Below, one piece after another: positions 26,146 through 35,992 of a DNA stretch of 47,852 nt. Position numbers and translations under genes: made by a program. The stretch is from Desulfotomaculum copahuensis. GTDB taxonomy: Bacteria > Bacillota > Desulfotomaculia > Desulfotomaculales > Desulfovirgulaceae. Every line of letters begins with the position of its first letter. The first letter of the stretch is position 1. The notes beneath the pieces were generated by a model. It had not been told where the DNA came from. It saw only the letters and a list, made by a program, of their open reading frames with translations, and searched no databases. Where the stretch lies: contig NZ_LYVF01000171.1 in the NCBI RefSeq assembly GCF_001655685.1, positions 1 through 47,852 on the forward strand. The letters run 5' to 3'.

Positions 26146-27657
26146 ATGCCAGGTGTATTGATCGCCAGTCCGGTGCGACAAAAACCGGTGATTTTGAAGG
26201 AATTTCTCTGGTCGCTGGAGCATCTGGAAACCGGCGGACTAAAGGTTGACTACGCCTTTATCGATGACGGGGAGGGAAGGGATCTGTTGCGGCAGTTCGC
26301 CGCCGGACGGCCGGTGCGCATTTTCCCCGGCGGCGAAGGTGCGGACATTTACCACCGGGATGAAAACACCCACCACTGGCGGGAAAGTTTGATCTGGAAA
26401 GTGGCGGCCTACAAAGACCGCCTGATTAGATTGGCCCGGACGGAAGGATATGATTTTTTGTTCCTGGTGGATTCGGATCTGGTCCTGCACCCGCGGCTGC
26501 TTTCCCATTTATGCACCCTGGGGAAGGACATCGTTTCCGGGGTTTTCTGGACCCGGTGGCAGCCGGATCTGATTCCCCTGCCCCAGGTCTGGGAAGGCGA
26601 TCAATACCGGCTTTACTCCACCGGGCGCGATGAAAATATTAACGAACAAGAGACGGCGCACCGGGTACAGGAATTTCTGGAACTGCTGCGCCATCCCGGG
26701 ACTTACCGGGTGGGGGGACTGGGCGCGTGTACGTTGATCGGCAAAAAAGCCCTGCATGCCGGCGTTTCTTTCAGTGAAATATACAACCTGGGGTTTACCG
26801 GGGAGGACCGGCACTTCTGCATCCGGGCGGCCGCTTTGGGACTGGAGCTTTACGCCGACACACACTACCCCGTCTATCACATTTACCGGGAAGCGGACCT
26901 GGCCGGACTGGCTGACTTTAAGAAAATGCATTTTCCGTCCGCGCAAACCGGTTTGCCAAAGCGTGGCCGGATCACCCTGGCCATGCTGGTGCGCAATGAG
27001 GCGGACCGCTACCTGGAAAAGGTGCTGCGGCATGCAGCGCAGTACATCGACAGCGCCGTCATTCTGGACGACGCCAGCGAAGACCAGACCGCGGCCGTCT
27101 GCCGGCGGGTCCTGGCCGGTAAGCCGTTATTGCTTGTTTCCAACCGGGAACCGTCTTTCGCCAATGAAATTGTATTGCGTAAACAGCTCTGGGATTTGGC
27201 CGCGGGCACCAACCCGGAATGGCTTTTGTTCCTGGACGCCGATGAAATCTTCGAGGAACGGGCGGTGGCGGAACTGCCCCGGCTGGCGGCTGATCCGGAA
27301 GTCATGGTGTACTCTTTCCGCCTGTATGATATGTGGGACGAGGGGCATTACCGCGAGGACGCCTGCTGGTGCGCCCACCACTTTCACCGGCCCTTTATGG
27401 TCCGTCACCTCCCGGGCTTTTCCGGCCGCTGGCGCGAAACCCCGCAGCACTGCGGCCGCCTGCCGTTAAACATCGCGGAACTGAAGGGAGCCAATAGCAG
27501 CCTGCGCATCAAACATCTGGGCTGGATGAAACCGGCCGACCGGCTGGCCAAGTACTACCGCTACAAAAAGCTGGATCCGGCGGGGCGTTACGGGAACAAC
27601 GGGCAATATCTCTCCATTCTTGATCCCAAACCGCGCCTGGCGCCATGGGAAGATTGA
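26146..27657 (+). CDS. Double-domain glycosyltransferase closing the array
   Basis: The 503-residue protein seems to hold two GT-A-like domains. The N-terminal half (1-265) opens VLIASPVRQKPVILKEFL, with FLFLVDSDLVLHPRLL (a DxD-like DSD), GGLGACTLIGKKAL and FTGEDRHFCIRAAALG, resembling Anp1/GT62-like or GT2-type enzymes. The second half starts at about 275 with ITLAMLVRNEADRYLEKVL, then VILDDASEDQTAAV and WLLFLDADEIFE, a GT2 core. No TPR repeats are present. It starts ten bases after the previous stop with TGAGGGA as ribosome binding site. It could add two successive sugars. Confidence 0.85.
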   Translation: MPGVLIASPVRQKPVILKEFLWSLEHLETGGLKVDYAFIDDGEGRDLLRQFAAGRPVRIFPGGEGADIYHRDENTHHWRESLIWKVAAYKDRLIRLARTEGYDFLFLVDSDLVLHPRLLSHLCTLGKDIVSGVFWTRWQPDLIPLPQVWEGDQYRLYSTGRDENINEQETAHRVQEFLELLRHPGTYRVGGLGACTLIGKKALHAGVSFSEIYNLGFTGEDRHFCIRAAALGLELYADTHYPVYHIYREADLAGLADFKKMHFPSAQTGLPKRGRITLAMLVRNEADRYLEKVLRHAAQYIDSAVILDDASEDQTAAVCRRVLAGKPLLLVSNREPSFANEIVLRKQLWDLAAGTNPEWLLFLDADEIFEERAVAELPRLAADPEVMVYSFRLYDMWDEGHYREDACWCAHHFHRPFMVRHLPGFSGRWRETPQHCGRLPLNIAELKGANSSLRIKHLGWMKPADRLAKYYRYKKLDPAGRYGNNGQYLSILDPKPRLAPWED

Positions 27658-27713
27658 AGCAGTTGCCGGCGGGCCGGCAAGCATTGGCGGTTTACCGGCC
27701 TGATTGGATAATT

Positions 27714-27759
27714 AACCCGCCTGTTGTGCCCGGTTTGCAGGCCGGGGACAGGCGGGTTT
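27714..27759. terminator. Terminator of the glycosyltransferase array
   Basis: AACCCGCCTGT (27714-27724) pairs perfectly with ACAGGCGGGTT (27748-27758) around a 23-base loop, followed by a short T run; it lies between converging genes and may work in both directions. Confidence 0.7.
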
Positions 27760-27789
27760 GATGCCATCAGATTACAGACTGTTGTTAGG

Positions 27790-27975
27790 TTATTTGAGCA
27801 CCGCGATTTCCCTTTGTAAGTCCGTGTTTACCCAAATGCCGTCAAAGCCGGCCGGATCCGGATCGGCCACGGCGATATAAATCCATTTTCCCCGCACCTG
27901 GGTGACCACTCCGTCAAAGCCGTTGTCCTCACGGTCCCGGCGGATGAAAACACGCTTGCCGTCCAGAAATTCCAA
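27790..27975 (-). CDS. Small protein of unknown function, 61 residues
   Basis: A 61-residue, charged, beta-rich sequence (GKRVFIRRDREDNGFDGVVTQ, then KWIYIAVADPD and GIWVNTDLQ) resembling a small SH3-like or PRC-like barrel, though I cannot assign a family. No signal or TM is present. GGAGTGAT is just upstream of the ATG. It sits downstream of the Ser/Gly/Tyr-rich membrane-protein gene on the same strand, 47 bases after its stop, and may be co-transcribed. Confidence 0.6.
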   Translation of the reverse strand: MEFLDGKRVFIRRDREDNGFDGVVTQVRGKWIYIAVADPDPAGFDGIWVNTDLQREIAVLK

Positions 27976-28022
27976 GCAAGATCACTCCCCGATCATATTT
28001 TTAGCCGGTGACCGGATGCGGG

Positions 28023-28736
28023 CTAACGCCGGCGCGCCCGGTCAATCAGGTAAGACACCGCCAGCCCGCCCAGACAGAACAGGGCCAGCCAGGTGAGCAG
28101 CCGCGGGGCGAAAAAATGGTAGCCCCAGGGCGTATAGTAGTAGTTGGGCTGAAAGAACAGGTGCATCCACAGGGGCATCCCCCAGTAATAGTTGTGGTAG
28201 TAGGCCGGCGGCTGCGGGGCCGGTCCGAAAACACCCACCGGCGGTTTGGCCGGAAAGCGCATTTGTCCGGTACCTGTATCGGGCACCCCGCCGCCGTTAT
28301 ACGAACCGCGTCCGGTATTGTAAGAAGGCTGCCCGGTGCTGTAACTGCCCTGGCCGCTGCTGTAACCGTGGTACAAAGTGGGCGGGTTCACCTGCCGGGG
28401 GGTGGAAAAACTGCCCGTTCCGGTGGCATAACCGCGGCCAAAAGATGTACCGGTACCGCTGCCGCCCGTACCGGAAGGCGATCCGGATGTCTCCACGGGC
28501 GCCGTTGCCGCCGGCGGTGCCTTGGATGAACCGAAAAACCCGCCGAAGCTGCGGCCGCCGCTGGAGTAACTGTGCCCGGAGGAAAAACTCCGGCCGGCGG
28601 AAGAAGAAAAACTGGACCGCCCGCCGGAGGAAAAACCGCCCCGGGCCAGGGCCGGCCCGGCCGCCACAACCAGCAGGAAGAGCAGGGCAAACAGGAAAGC
28701 GGCCCCTTTTAGTGCTTTATACCGTGTCAATCTCAT
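28023..28736 (-). CDS. Exported Ser/Gly/Tyr-rich membrane protein beside PspA
   Basis: The 237-residue protein has a signal peptide (about 1-32, cleavage near ALARGG), a long low-complexity Ser/Gly/Tyr/Thr-rich region (33-160), an aromatic Pro/Tyr/Trp segment (about 170-210, HNYYWGMPLWMHLFFQ), a TM helix (about 212-230) and a basic tail (RARRR). Predicted topology is a disordered outside region tethered to the membrane. Together with PspA and a DUF350 protein it forms a recurring bacterial neighbourhood thought to act in membrane stress. The low-complexity region is expected to vary fast in length. Confidence 0.75.
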   Translation of the reverse strand: MRLTRYKALKGAAFLFALLFLLVVAAGPALARGGFSSGGRSSFSSSAGRSFSSGHSYSSGGRSFGGFFGSSKAPPAATAPVETSGSPSGTGGSGTGTSFGRGYATGTGSFSTPRQVNPPTLYHGYSSGQGSYSTGQPSYNTGRGSYNGGGVPDTGTGQMRFPAKPPVGVFGPAPQPPAYYHNYYWGMPLWMHLFFQPNYYYTPWGYHFFAPRLLTWLALFCLGGLAVSYLIDRARRR

Positions 28737-29109
28737 TCACCCCCCGGCGCGCAATAGCCGCCAGTCAAATGGGAGTTCCCTGCGCGCCACACGTTGCACC
28801 GGGACAAATCCGGCCGCAATGGCCTGTCCGGACGCGTTGTTCGGCCGGTGTTCCCGCCGTTCGCTCAAGAAGAGGCGGTTTCCCCTGCCGCAACGCCCCC
28901 GGGGACCGGCAGCCGGCCCGTTCCCCGGTTGCCACGGCGGTCATTGCAAGCCGGCCGCGCCGCCGGTACCGCCGCCCGGCCGTTTCGACCGCCGGAAAAG
29001 GCATGCGACGGCATTTTAACGGCCGTACATCTTTGCTCCCGCCCGGGACGGAGGTTCGCCCCCCGTCCCAGCACACCCGGTAACGGGACGCCGGCACCGT
29101 CCCATCCGT
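28737..29109. other. GC-rich intergenic region, nothing recognised
   Basis: Frames are open on both strands because of high GC, but translations are Arg/Pro-rich with no family features and no ribosome binding sites. I see no RNA gene or promoter of good quality. Confidence 0.5.
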
Positions 29110-29787
29110 TTATTGCTGCTCCTTGCCCAATTCCGCCTTCAGGCGGGCCAGTTCATCATCCACGTTCTGCTGTCCGGCCGATTTTTTCAGTTGATCAAAT
29201 TCGTCTTCCAGTGAACTGCTTACCGCCACGCGGCTGGCCTGGGCTTCTGCTTCCGTGCGCATCACCTTGTCGCGCATGCGGTCGAAGTCGGCCATGGCAC
29301 TTCCCTCAGAAACCTCTTTGACCGCCTCGTTGGCCTGTTTCATCGCTTTGGCCCGGCGCTGGCGAATGATCAACTGCTCCCGTTCGGCTTTGGCCTTGTT
29401 CAGCTTTTCTTCCAGCAGGCGATAGTTTTCCCGCAACTCGGCCACGGCCTTTTCCTGATCGGCCAACTGCGTCTGGTAGCTTTCCAGGTTGTTCTGAGCA
29501 GTTTGCTTGCGCTCCAGGGCGATGCGCGCCAGGTCGTCCCGTCCCTGCTGCACCGCCACCCGCGCCTGGGCGGTCCAGGATTCCATTTCTTTCTCCGAAG
29601 CTTCAATTTTCTGGCGCAGCATCAATTCGTCGGCCACCGCCCGGTTGACCTGGATGTTGAATTCCTTCAACTCCTGAGTGGCGCGCTCCACATAAAGATT
29701 GAGCATCTTTTCCGGGTCTTCGGCCTTGCTGATTAAATCGGAGATGTTTGCATCCAGCAAGTCTTTAATCCGCTTGAACAATCCCAT
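29110..29787 (-). CDS. pspA: PspA/IM30 (ESCRT-III-like) membrane-stress protein
   Basis: The 225-residue protein begins MGLFKRIKDLLDANISDLI, the amphipathic membrane-binding helix of the PspA/Vipp1 family, followed by DPEKML and a long, nearly continuous coiled coil (about 25-190). Family members polymerise on the cytoplasmic face of damaged membranes and maintain the proton barrier. Length is typical. An AGGGGAGAT ribosome binding site precedes the ATG. Neighbours (DUF350 protein upstream, Ser/Gly/Tyr-rich membrane protein downstream) support an envelope-maintenance module. Confidence 0.93.
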   Translation of the reverse strand: MGLFKRIKDLLDANISDLISKAEDPEKMLNLYVERATQELKEFNIQVNRAVADELMLRQKIEASEKEMESWTAQARVAVQQGRDDLARIALERKQTAQNNLESYQTQLADQEKAVAELRENYRLLEEKLNKAKAEREQLIIRQRRAKAMKQANEAVKEVSEGSAMADFDRMRDKVMRTEAEAQASRVAVSSSLEDEFDQLKKSAGQQNVDDELARLKAELGKEQQ

Positions 29788-30028
29788 ACCAATCTCCCCT
29801 TTTAAAATTTTCAGTTCGCCCCCGGCCGGGACTTCCGGCCGCAGATGGTTTTGCCGGCCGGTTTAGCTGATCATACCGGCAATATAGTCAAAAAACAATT
29901 CCCGTGTGGGGCACCGGCAACCTGCCACAGTCCCGGGAAGCTGCCGGTTGACAAGTGCCGCTCCGGCCCGCAGCCGCTCTTTGACTTGCTTATCCGCGCT
30001 CAGGCGGGCAAAAAACGGTGATAACGGT

Positions 30029-30424
30029 TTACGAAATGCCCGCCCCGATCAAAAAACTCAGGGCCAGTGAAAAGCTCAGTGACATCACCCCGACGGCCAC
30101 ATTGCCTTCGGCGATGGCCCGGTTGACGTCCAGGCGAGGCGTCAGCCATTCAAAAACCAGGTAGCTCAACAACAACAAGATCATGCCCACCAGGCCCCAG
30201 ATGACGGTTTCCAGGGCGCCGCCGTTGGTTAAAACGGCAAAACGGATTACATTGGCCACGCCCAGCACCTTGCCGCCCAGGGCCAGTGCCGCCGCCACAT
30301 TGCCCCGGCCGATTTCCGCCCAATCGTCATATTTGGTCAGTCTGGTGAACAGATACATGGTCAGCAGGGCAATGAGCACAGCAACCAGCAGGCAGGTTAC
30401 GCTGGACTCCAGTTGGTTCCACAC
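30029..30424 (-). CDS. DUF350 family membrane protein
   Basis: The 131-residue protein has four TM helices (about 10-28, 47-68, 74-96 and 108-130) with the family pattern LFTRLTKYDDWAEIGRGNVAAALALGGKVLG between helices 1 and 2, and a second AIAEGNVAVGVMSL repeat near the C-terminus, reflecting an internal duplication. DUF350 proteins often occur with PspA genes. The function is unknown. The ATG at 30424 has GGGGGTGAT just upstream. Confidence 0.85.
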   Translation of the reverse strand: MWNQLESSVTCLLVAVLIALLTMYLFTRLTKYDDWAEIGRGNVAAALALGGKVLGVANVIRFAVLTNGGALETVIWGLVGMILLLLSYLVFEWLTPRLDVNRAIAEGNVAVGVMSLSFSLALSFLIGAGIS

Positions 30425-30507
30425 TTTTCAGGATCACCCCCGCCGTCTATTTCCACACCGGCATTGATTATTCCTATGTCCGGGGCCAGGAAAATTATCC
30501 CGGCAAC

Positions 30508-30537
30508 GAAAAAACCCGTGCCTTCAAACACGGGTTG
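30508..30537 (-). terminator. Terminator of the tRNA-Lys/tRNA-Glu transcript
   Basis: On the minus strand AACCCGTG, loop TTTGAAGG, CACGGGTT and then TTTTC, starting two bases after the tRNA-Glu CCA. Confidence 0.85.
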
Positions 30538-30538
30538 C

Positions 30539-30614
30539 TGGTGACCCCACCGGGATTCGAACCCGGGTTACCGCCGTGAAAGGGCGGTGTCTTAAGCCGC
30601 TTGACCATGGGGCC
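30539..30614 (-). tRNA. tRNA-Glu(TTC)
   Basis: A 76-base cloverleaf with encoded CCA. Acceptor GGCCCCA pairs with TGGGGTC (one G-U); the anticodon stem CCGCC/GGCGG encloses CTTTCAC, anticodon TTC; the T-arm has GGTTCGAATCC. Confidence 0.95.
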
Positions 30615-30622
30615 GGAATATA

Positions 30623-30698
30623 TGGTGAGCCATCGGGGACTCGAACCCCGGACACCCTGATTAAAAGTCAGGTGCTCTACCAACTGAGCTAATGGCTC
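30623..30698 (-). tRNA. tRNA-Lys(TTT)
   Basis: A 76-base cloverleaf with encoded CCA. Acceptor GAGCCAT pairs with ATGGCTC; the D-arm has AGCTCAGTTGGTAGAGC; the anticodon stem CCTGA/TCAGG encloses CTTTTAA, anticodon TTT. It is the first gene of a two-tRNA transcript. Confidence 0.96.
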
Positions 30699-30719
30699 AA
30701 CAAGACGTCACCGCAAGTT

Positions 30720-30748
30720 ATATTACTACAGATTTGACCGCCTGTCAA
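30720..30748 (-). promoter_or_regulatory. Sigma-A promoter of the tRNA-Lys/tRNA-Glu pair
   Basis: On the minus strand TTGACA (30743-30748), a 17-base spacer and TAATAT (30720-30725), 21 bases before the tRNA-Lys 5' end. Confidence 0.7.
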
Positions 30749-30802
30749 CCGGAAAATTTACGGCCCGGCACTAACGCAAGCCGTATCGTTACAGCCTTAT
30801 AA

Positions 30803-30831
30803 TATAATGCCCTGACTGTGATTCAGGCATG
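30803..30831 (-). terminator. Terminator-like hairpin after purA
   Basis: On the minus strand TGCCTGA, loop ATCACAG and TCAGGGCA with one bulge, followed by an AT-rich TTATATTAT instead of a pure U-tract; about 85 bases after the purA stop. Confidence 0.4.
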
Positions 30832-30917
30832 AGCACTGTTTACGGCCTGTCACCGGACCGTCCGGCTTATGCCGCCAAGCCGCACGCTGTTTTCTGCAAC
30901 GTGGCAGCATACTTGTG

Positions 30918-33598
<2,681 letters not shown>

Positions 33599-33634
33599 AG
33601 CAATCCCTCCCGTCAAACCCCCGGTGAGCAAGTC

Positions 33635-33685
33635 TTAATTATCACAAACATAAAAATAACCCAAACTGCACATTTGAGTTTTCAC
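33635..33685 (-). CDS. Possible 16-residue leader peptide upstream of the FAD gene
   Basis: A GTG codon with GGGAGG six bases upstream opens a 16-codon frame (MKTQMCSLGYFYVCDN) ending in TAA, inside the 136-base leader between the promoter at 33741-33769 and the FAD gene. The ribosome binding site is as good as that of the real genes. A regulatory leader peptide is possible; a chance frame cannot be excluded. Confidence 0.25.
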   Translation of the reverse strand: MKTQMCSLGYFYVCDN

Positions 33686-33740
33686 CGCCCACCTCCCGGG
33701 GGACTGTACCGCTGATTTTTATACACAAGCAAACATTTTA

Positions 33741-33769
33741 ATTTTAACAGAGGCACCACGGGCTGTCAA
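33741..33769 (-). promoter_or_regulatory. Sigma-A promoter of the FAD-dehydrogenase/purA operon
   Basis: On the minus strand TTGACA (33764-33769), a 17-base spacer and TAAAAT (33741-33746). This is one of the best promoters in the window. Confidence 0.75.
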
Positions 33770-33949
33770 GGAATTTGACCCGGTTGAACCGGTTGCCGTG
33801 CCGGCGCATGGAACCGCGGTGGTTAAAATCATATAAACGGCAGGGACGCTGTAGTTTCCACATGGCACCTGTCCGCTACCGGCATACGCATAACCTGAAA
33901 AGTCATTTGGTAATATAAGTTCAAACATCCAATGAAATGAGGGAGAAAA

Positions 33950-35056
33950 TTGCCGGCTGAAAACCACATTACCGTTCGCCAGCTTAATGCCATGCTGCTG
34001 GTCTTTTTAATTGCCAACTTCAACGTTTTCCTGCCGCAAACCGTAGCGCGCGAGGCAGGCCGCGACGCGTGGATTTCCTTGGTTTTGGCCACCATTATAG
34101 CGTTGGCGGTGACATTCTTGTTGTTAAAACTCGCCCTTCATTTTCCGGATTCCAGCGTGATGAAATACTCCGTTTCCCTTTTTGGTGCACAGATCGGGCA
34201 AATAACCGGGACAATCTACCTGCTCATGCTTATCCTCAGTACAAGCAGACCCGTTTTTAAAGCGGGAATCATCGGTCAAGCTGCTTTTCAATGGCCCAAC
34301 CGGATCGTCATTGGAACCATGCTTATATCGGTCTTGATCGCCGGCTATCTTGTCCGGCGGGGGCTGCACGCTATTGCAAAAATAAGTGAATATGGCGTGC
34401 TGGTTGGGGTGGCGCTTGTCCTTGTTATCGGATTTACATCAATAAGCAAGGTAAACTGGACGAATTTCACACCCGTCCTGGCAAACGGATGGCTGCCGGT
34501 TTTAAAAGGCACCGCCACAATGCTGCAACATTTTGCGCTTGCTTATGTTTTGCTCCTGCTCTTGCCCAAAACAAAACAGGCGGGCGATACAATCAAGCTG
34601 TCGATGCTCAGCATTCTCTTGGTGGCCTTTTTAATGTGTATAGGCATATTCTCCATCGGCATACATGGAGCCGCACACACTGCGGCCACGTTTATCCCCT
34701 CCCTGCAGCTGATTCATGACAGCGTATTCGGCCGTAACGTATGGTTAACTGCACTGGCAGTAGCCATCTGGATTGCCGGGCAGGTTGTCAACGCCGCCAT
34801 AGGCTACTGGCTTTTTATTGCCGCAATTGCCGAAACAACTGGAACAAACCGGGTGAAATTTCGCCGTTTAATCCTGCCGGCCGGTGCAGCTATTCTTATT
34901 ATAGGCTTGGTTTTTTGGAATAATATTCCGGAAACGCGCATATTCTTGACGCAATATTTCAAGTATCTGAGTTACGCGACATGGGCGGTAATCCCCATCG
35001 CCTTGCTCATACCGGTTGCTTTCTTCCAGCGCGGCCGGCGGCTCCAACCGGAATGA
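33950..35056 (+). CDS. Second spore germination permease, GerAB family
   Basis: This 368-residue membrane protein has about ten TM helices and the GerAB/endospore germination signature (ITVRQLNAMLLVFLIANFNVF, then REAGRDAWISLVLATIIAL). Length matches GerAB. TTG 33950 is the likely start, with GAGGGAG at close distance. The C-terminus is short and basic. No GerAA or GerAC gene flanks it, but two GerP-like genes follow in the same direction about 150 and 400 bases downstream, supporting a spore role. Confidence 0.9.
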   Translation: MPAENHITVRQLNAMLLVFLIANFNVFLPQTVAREAGRDAWISLVLATIIALAVTFLLLKLALHFPDSSVMKYSVSLFGAQIGQITGTIYLLMLILSTSRPVFKAGIIGQAAFQWPNRIVIGTMLISVLIAGYLVRRGLHAIAKISEYGVLVGVALVLVIGFTSISKVNWTNFTPVLANGWLPVLKGTATMLQHFALAYVLLLLLPKTKQAGDTIKLSMLSILLVAFLMCIGIFSIGIHGAAHTAATFIPSLQLIHDSVFGRNVWLTALAVAIWIAGQVVNAAIGYWLFIAAIAETTGTNRVKFRRLILPAGAAILIIGLVFWNNIPETRIFLTQYFKYLSYATWAVIPIALLIPVAFFQRGRRLQPE

Positions 35057-35208
35057 GTTCTTTCCGGGAAATACGGGCGGGGCGGCGCAGTTATGACATC
35101 CGGCGGCAACTGTCATAAATTTTAATCACAACAACTGCTCCCCGGGCCAGTAAATTTTTCATTTTGAGGATATATATTGCATATATTATCCCGAGGGAGG
35201 TGAATCCT

Positions 35209-35433
35209 TTGTTTCCAGTATTGAATATTAATTTATTCCTGGTAAAAATCAATGTCTTGCAAACGGGTGCTGTTATCGGCATGGGACAAAATTTTTTACC
35301 GGCCTGGATGCCTATCCATAAAACAACGGCCGGTACTGGCTCACAATACGGGGACGGCAGCTGTATATTGGGAACCAACAGCGTTATTGATGACAGTGAT
35401 CTGCTGGATATTCCCCAGGCCCGGGTATTATAA
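35209..35433 (+). CDS. GerP-like small spore protein (first of tandem pair)
   Basis: This 74-residue protein starts at TTG 35209 behind GGGAGGTGA. It reads INLFLVKINVLQTGAVIGMG, then QNFLPAWMPIHKTTAGTGSQ, and ends in a region with two Asp residues (VIDDSDLLDIPQ). The order VKIN...G-x-V-x-x-G-x-x-F...K-T-x-A-G-x-G recalls GerPA/GerPF proteins, small spore-coat-assembly proteins that help germinants cross the coat. The match is by pattern memory, not alignment. The next gene is a clear paralogue (over half identical). Confidence 0.6.
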   Translation: MFPVLNINLFLVKINVLQTGAVIGMGQNFLPAWMPIHKTTAGTGSQYGDGSCILGTNSVIDDSDLLDIPQARVL

Positions 35434-35455
35434 TCCAGGAAAGAAGGGATAACAA

Positions 35456-35680
35456 TTGTTTCCATTAATCAATTTAAATACGTTTTCCGTCAAGATCGAT
35501 GCATTACAAACCGGTGCGGCCATTGTAGCCGGACAAAACTTTTTGCCGGCCTGGTCGCCCGTGCATAAAACAACCAGTGCTACAGGCACGCAATATGGTG
35601 ATCTCAGCTGTATCGCGGGAACCAACGGCATTATTGACGACCGGGATTTGGTCGATATTCCGCAGTCCGAGGTGGTTTGA
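35456..35680 (+). CDS. GerP-like small spore protein (second of tandem pair)
   Basis: The 74-residue paralogue of the preceding protein starts at TTG 35456 behind AAGAAGGGA, again with FSVKIDALQTGAAIVAGQNF, then PAWSPVHKTTSATGTQYGD and ends in GIIDDRDLVDIPQ. Both have TTG starts and a 22-base gap between them, so they arose by tandem duplication and are probably co-expressed. A terminator lies about 110 bases downstream. Confidence 0.6.
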   Translation: MFPLINLNTFSVKIDALQTGAAIVAGQNFLPAWSPVHKTTSATGTQYGDLSCIAGTNGIIDDRDLVDIPQSEVV

Positions 35681-35788
35681 CAATTGCCGGACAACCTGAT
35701 CAGCCATATGCTCCGGACAACATGCCCCCGGGAGGAAACGCGGTTGTCCGGCCGGACGCGGCGGTTGCTGTGGGCAAGCCGCATATGA

Positions 35789-35818
35789 GCCTCCGGGACA
35801 AACCCGGAGGCTTCTTCA
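35789..35818 (+). terminator. Terminator after the GerP-like pair
   Basis: GCCTCCGGG (35789-35797), loop ACAAA, CCCGGAGGC (35803-35811), then TTCTTC. A perfect nine-base stem. Confidence 0.75.
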
Positions 35819-35929
35819 TGGGGTTGTTCATACCGCCCCGGATTAGTCCGGTCCGTTCACCCGGGCGCCGGTGCTGATCCCGCTTTTACCGCCTGGCGGC
35901 AAATTAACCAAAATTTAATAAGTTGTCTG

Positions 35930-35957
35930 TTCACTTTTTTTTATTATGCCTTATAAT
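35930..35957 (+). promoter_or_regulatory. Sigma-A promoter of the chemoreceptor gene
   Basis: TTCACT (35930-35935), a 16-base spacer and TATAAT (35952-35957) in an AT-rich stretch, 36 bases before the start at 35993. Confidence 0.55.
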
Positions 35958-35992
35958 AGTAATTGTTACTCAACGTTTGGGGGGATGGACCT

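Noticed and set aside
35180-35188. Sigma-E/K -10 element CATATATTA before the GerP-like pair
   Set aside because: It would place the transcription start on the ribosome binding site and no matching -35 is visible.
35677-35877. Possible 66-codon gene after the GerP-like pair
   Set aside because: It runs through a perfect terminator hairpin and has no ribosome binding site.
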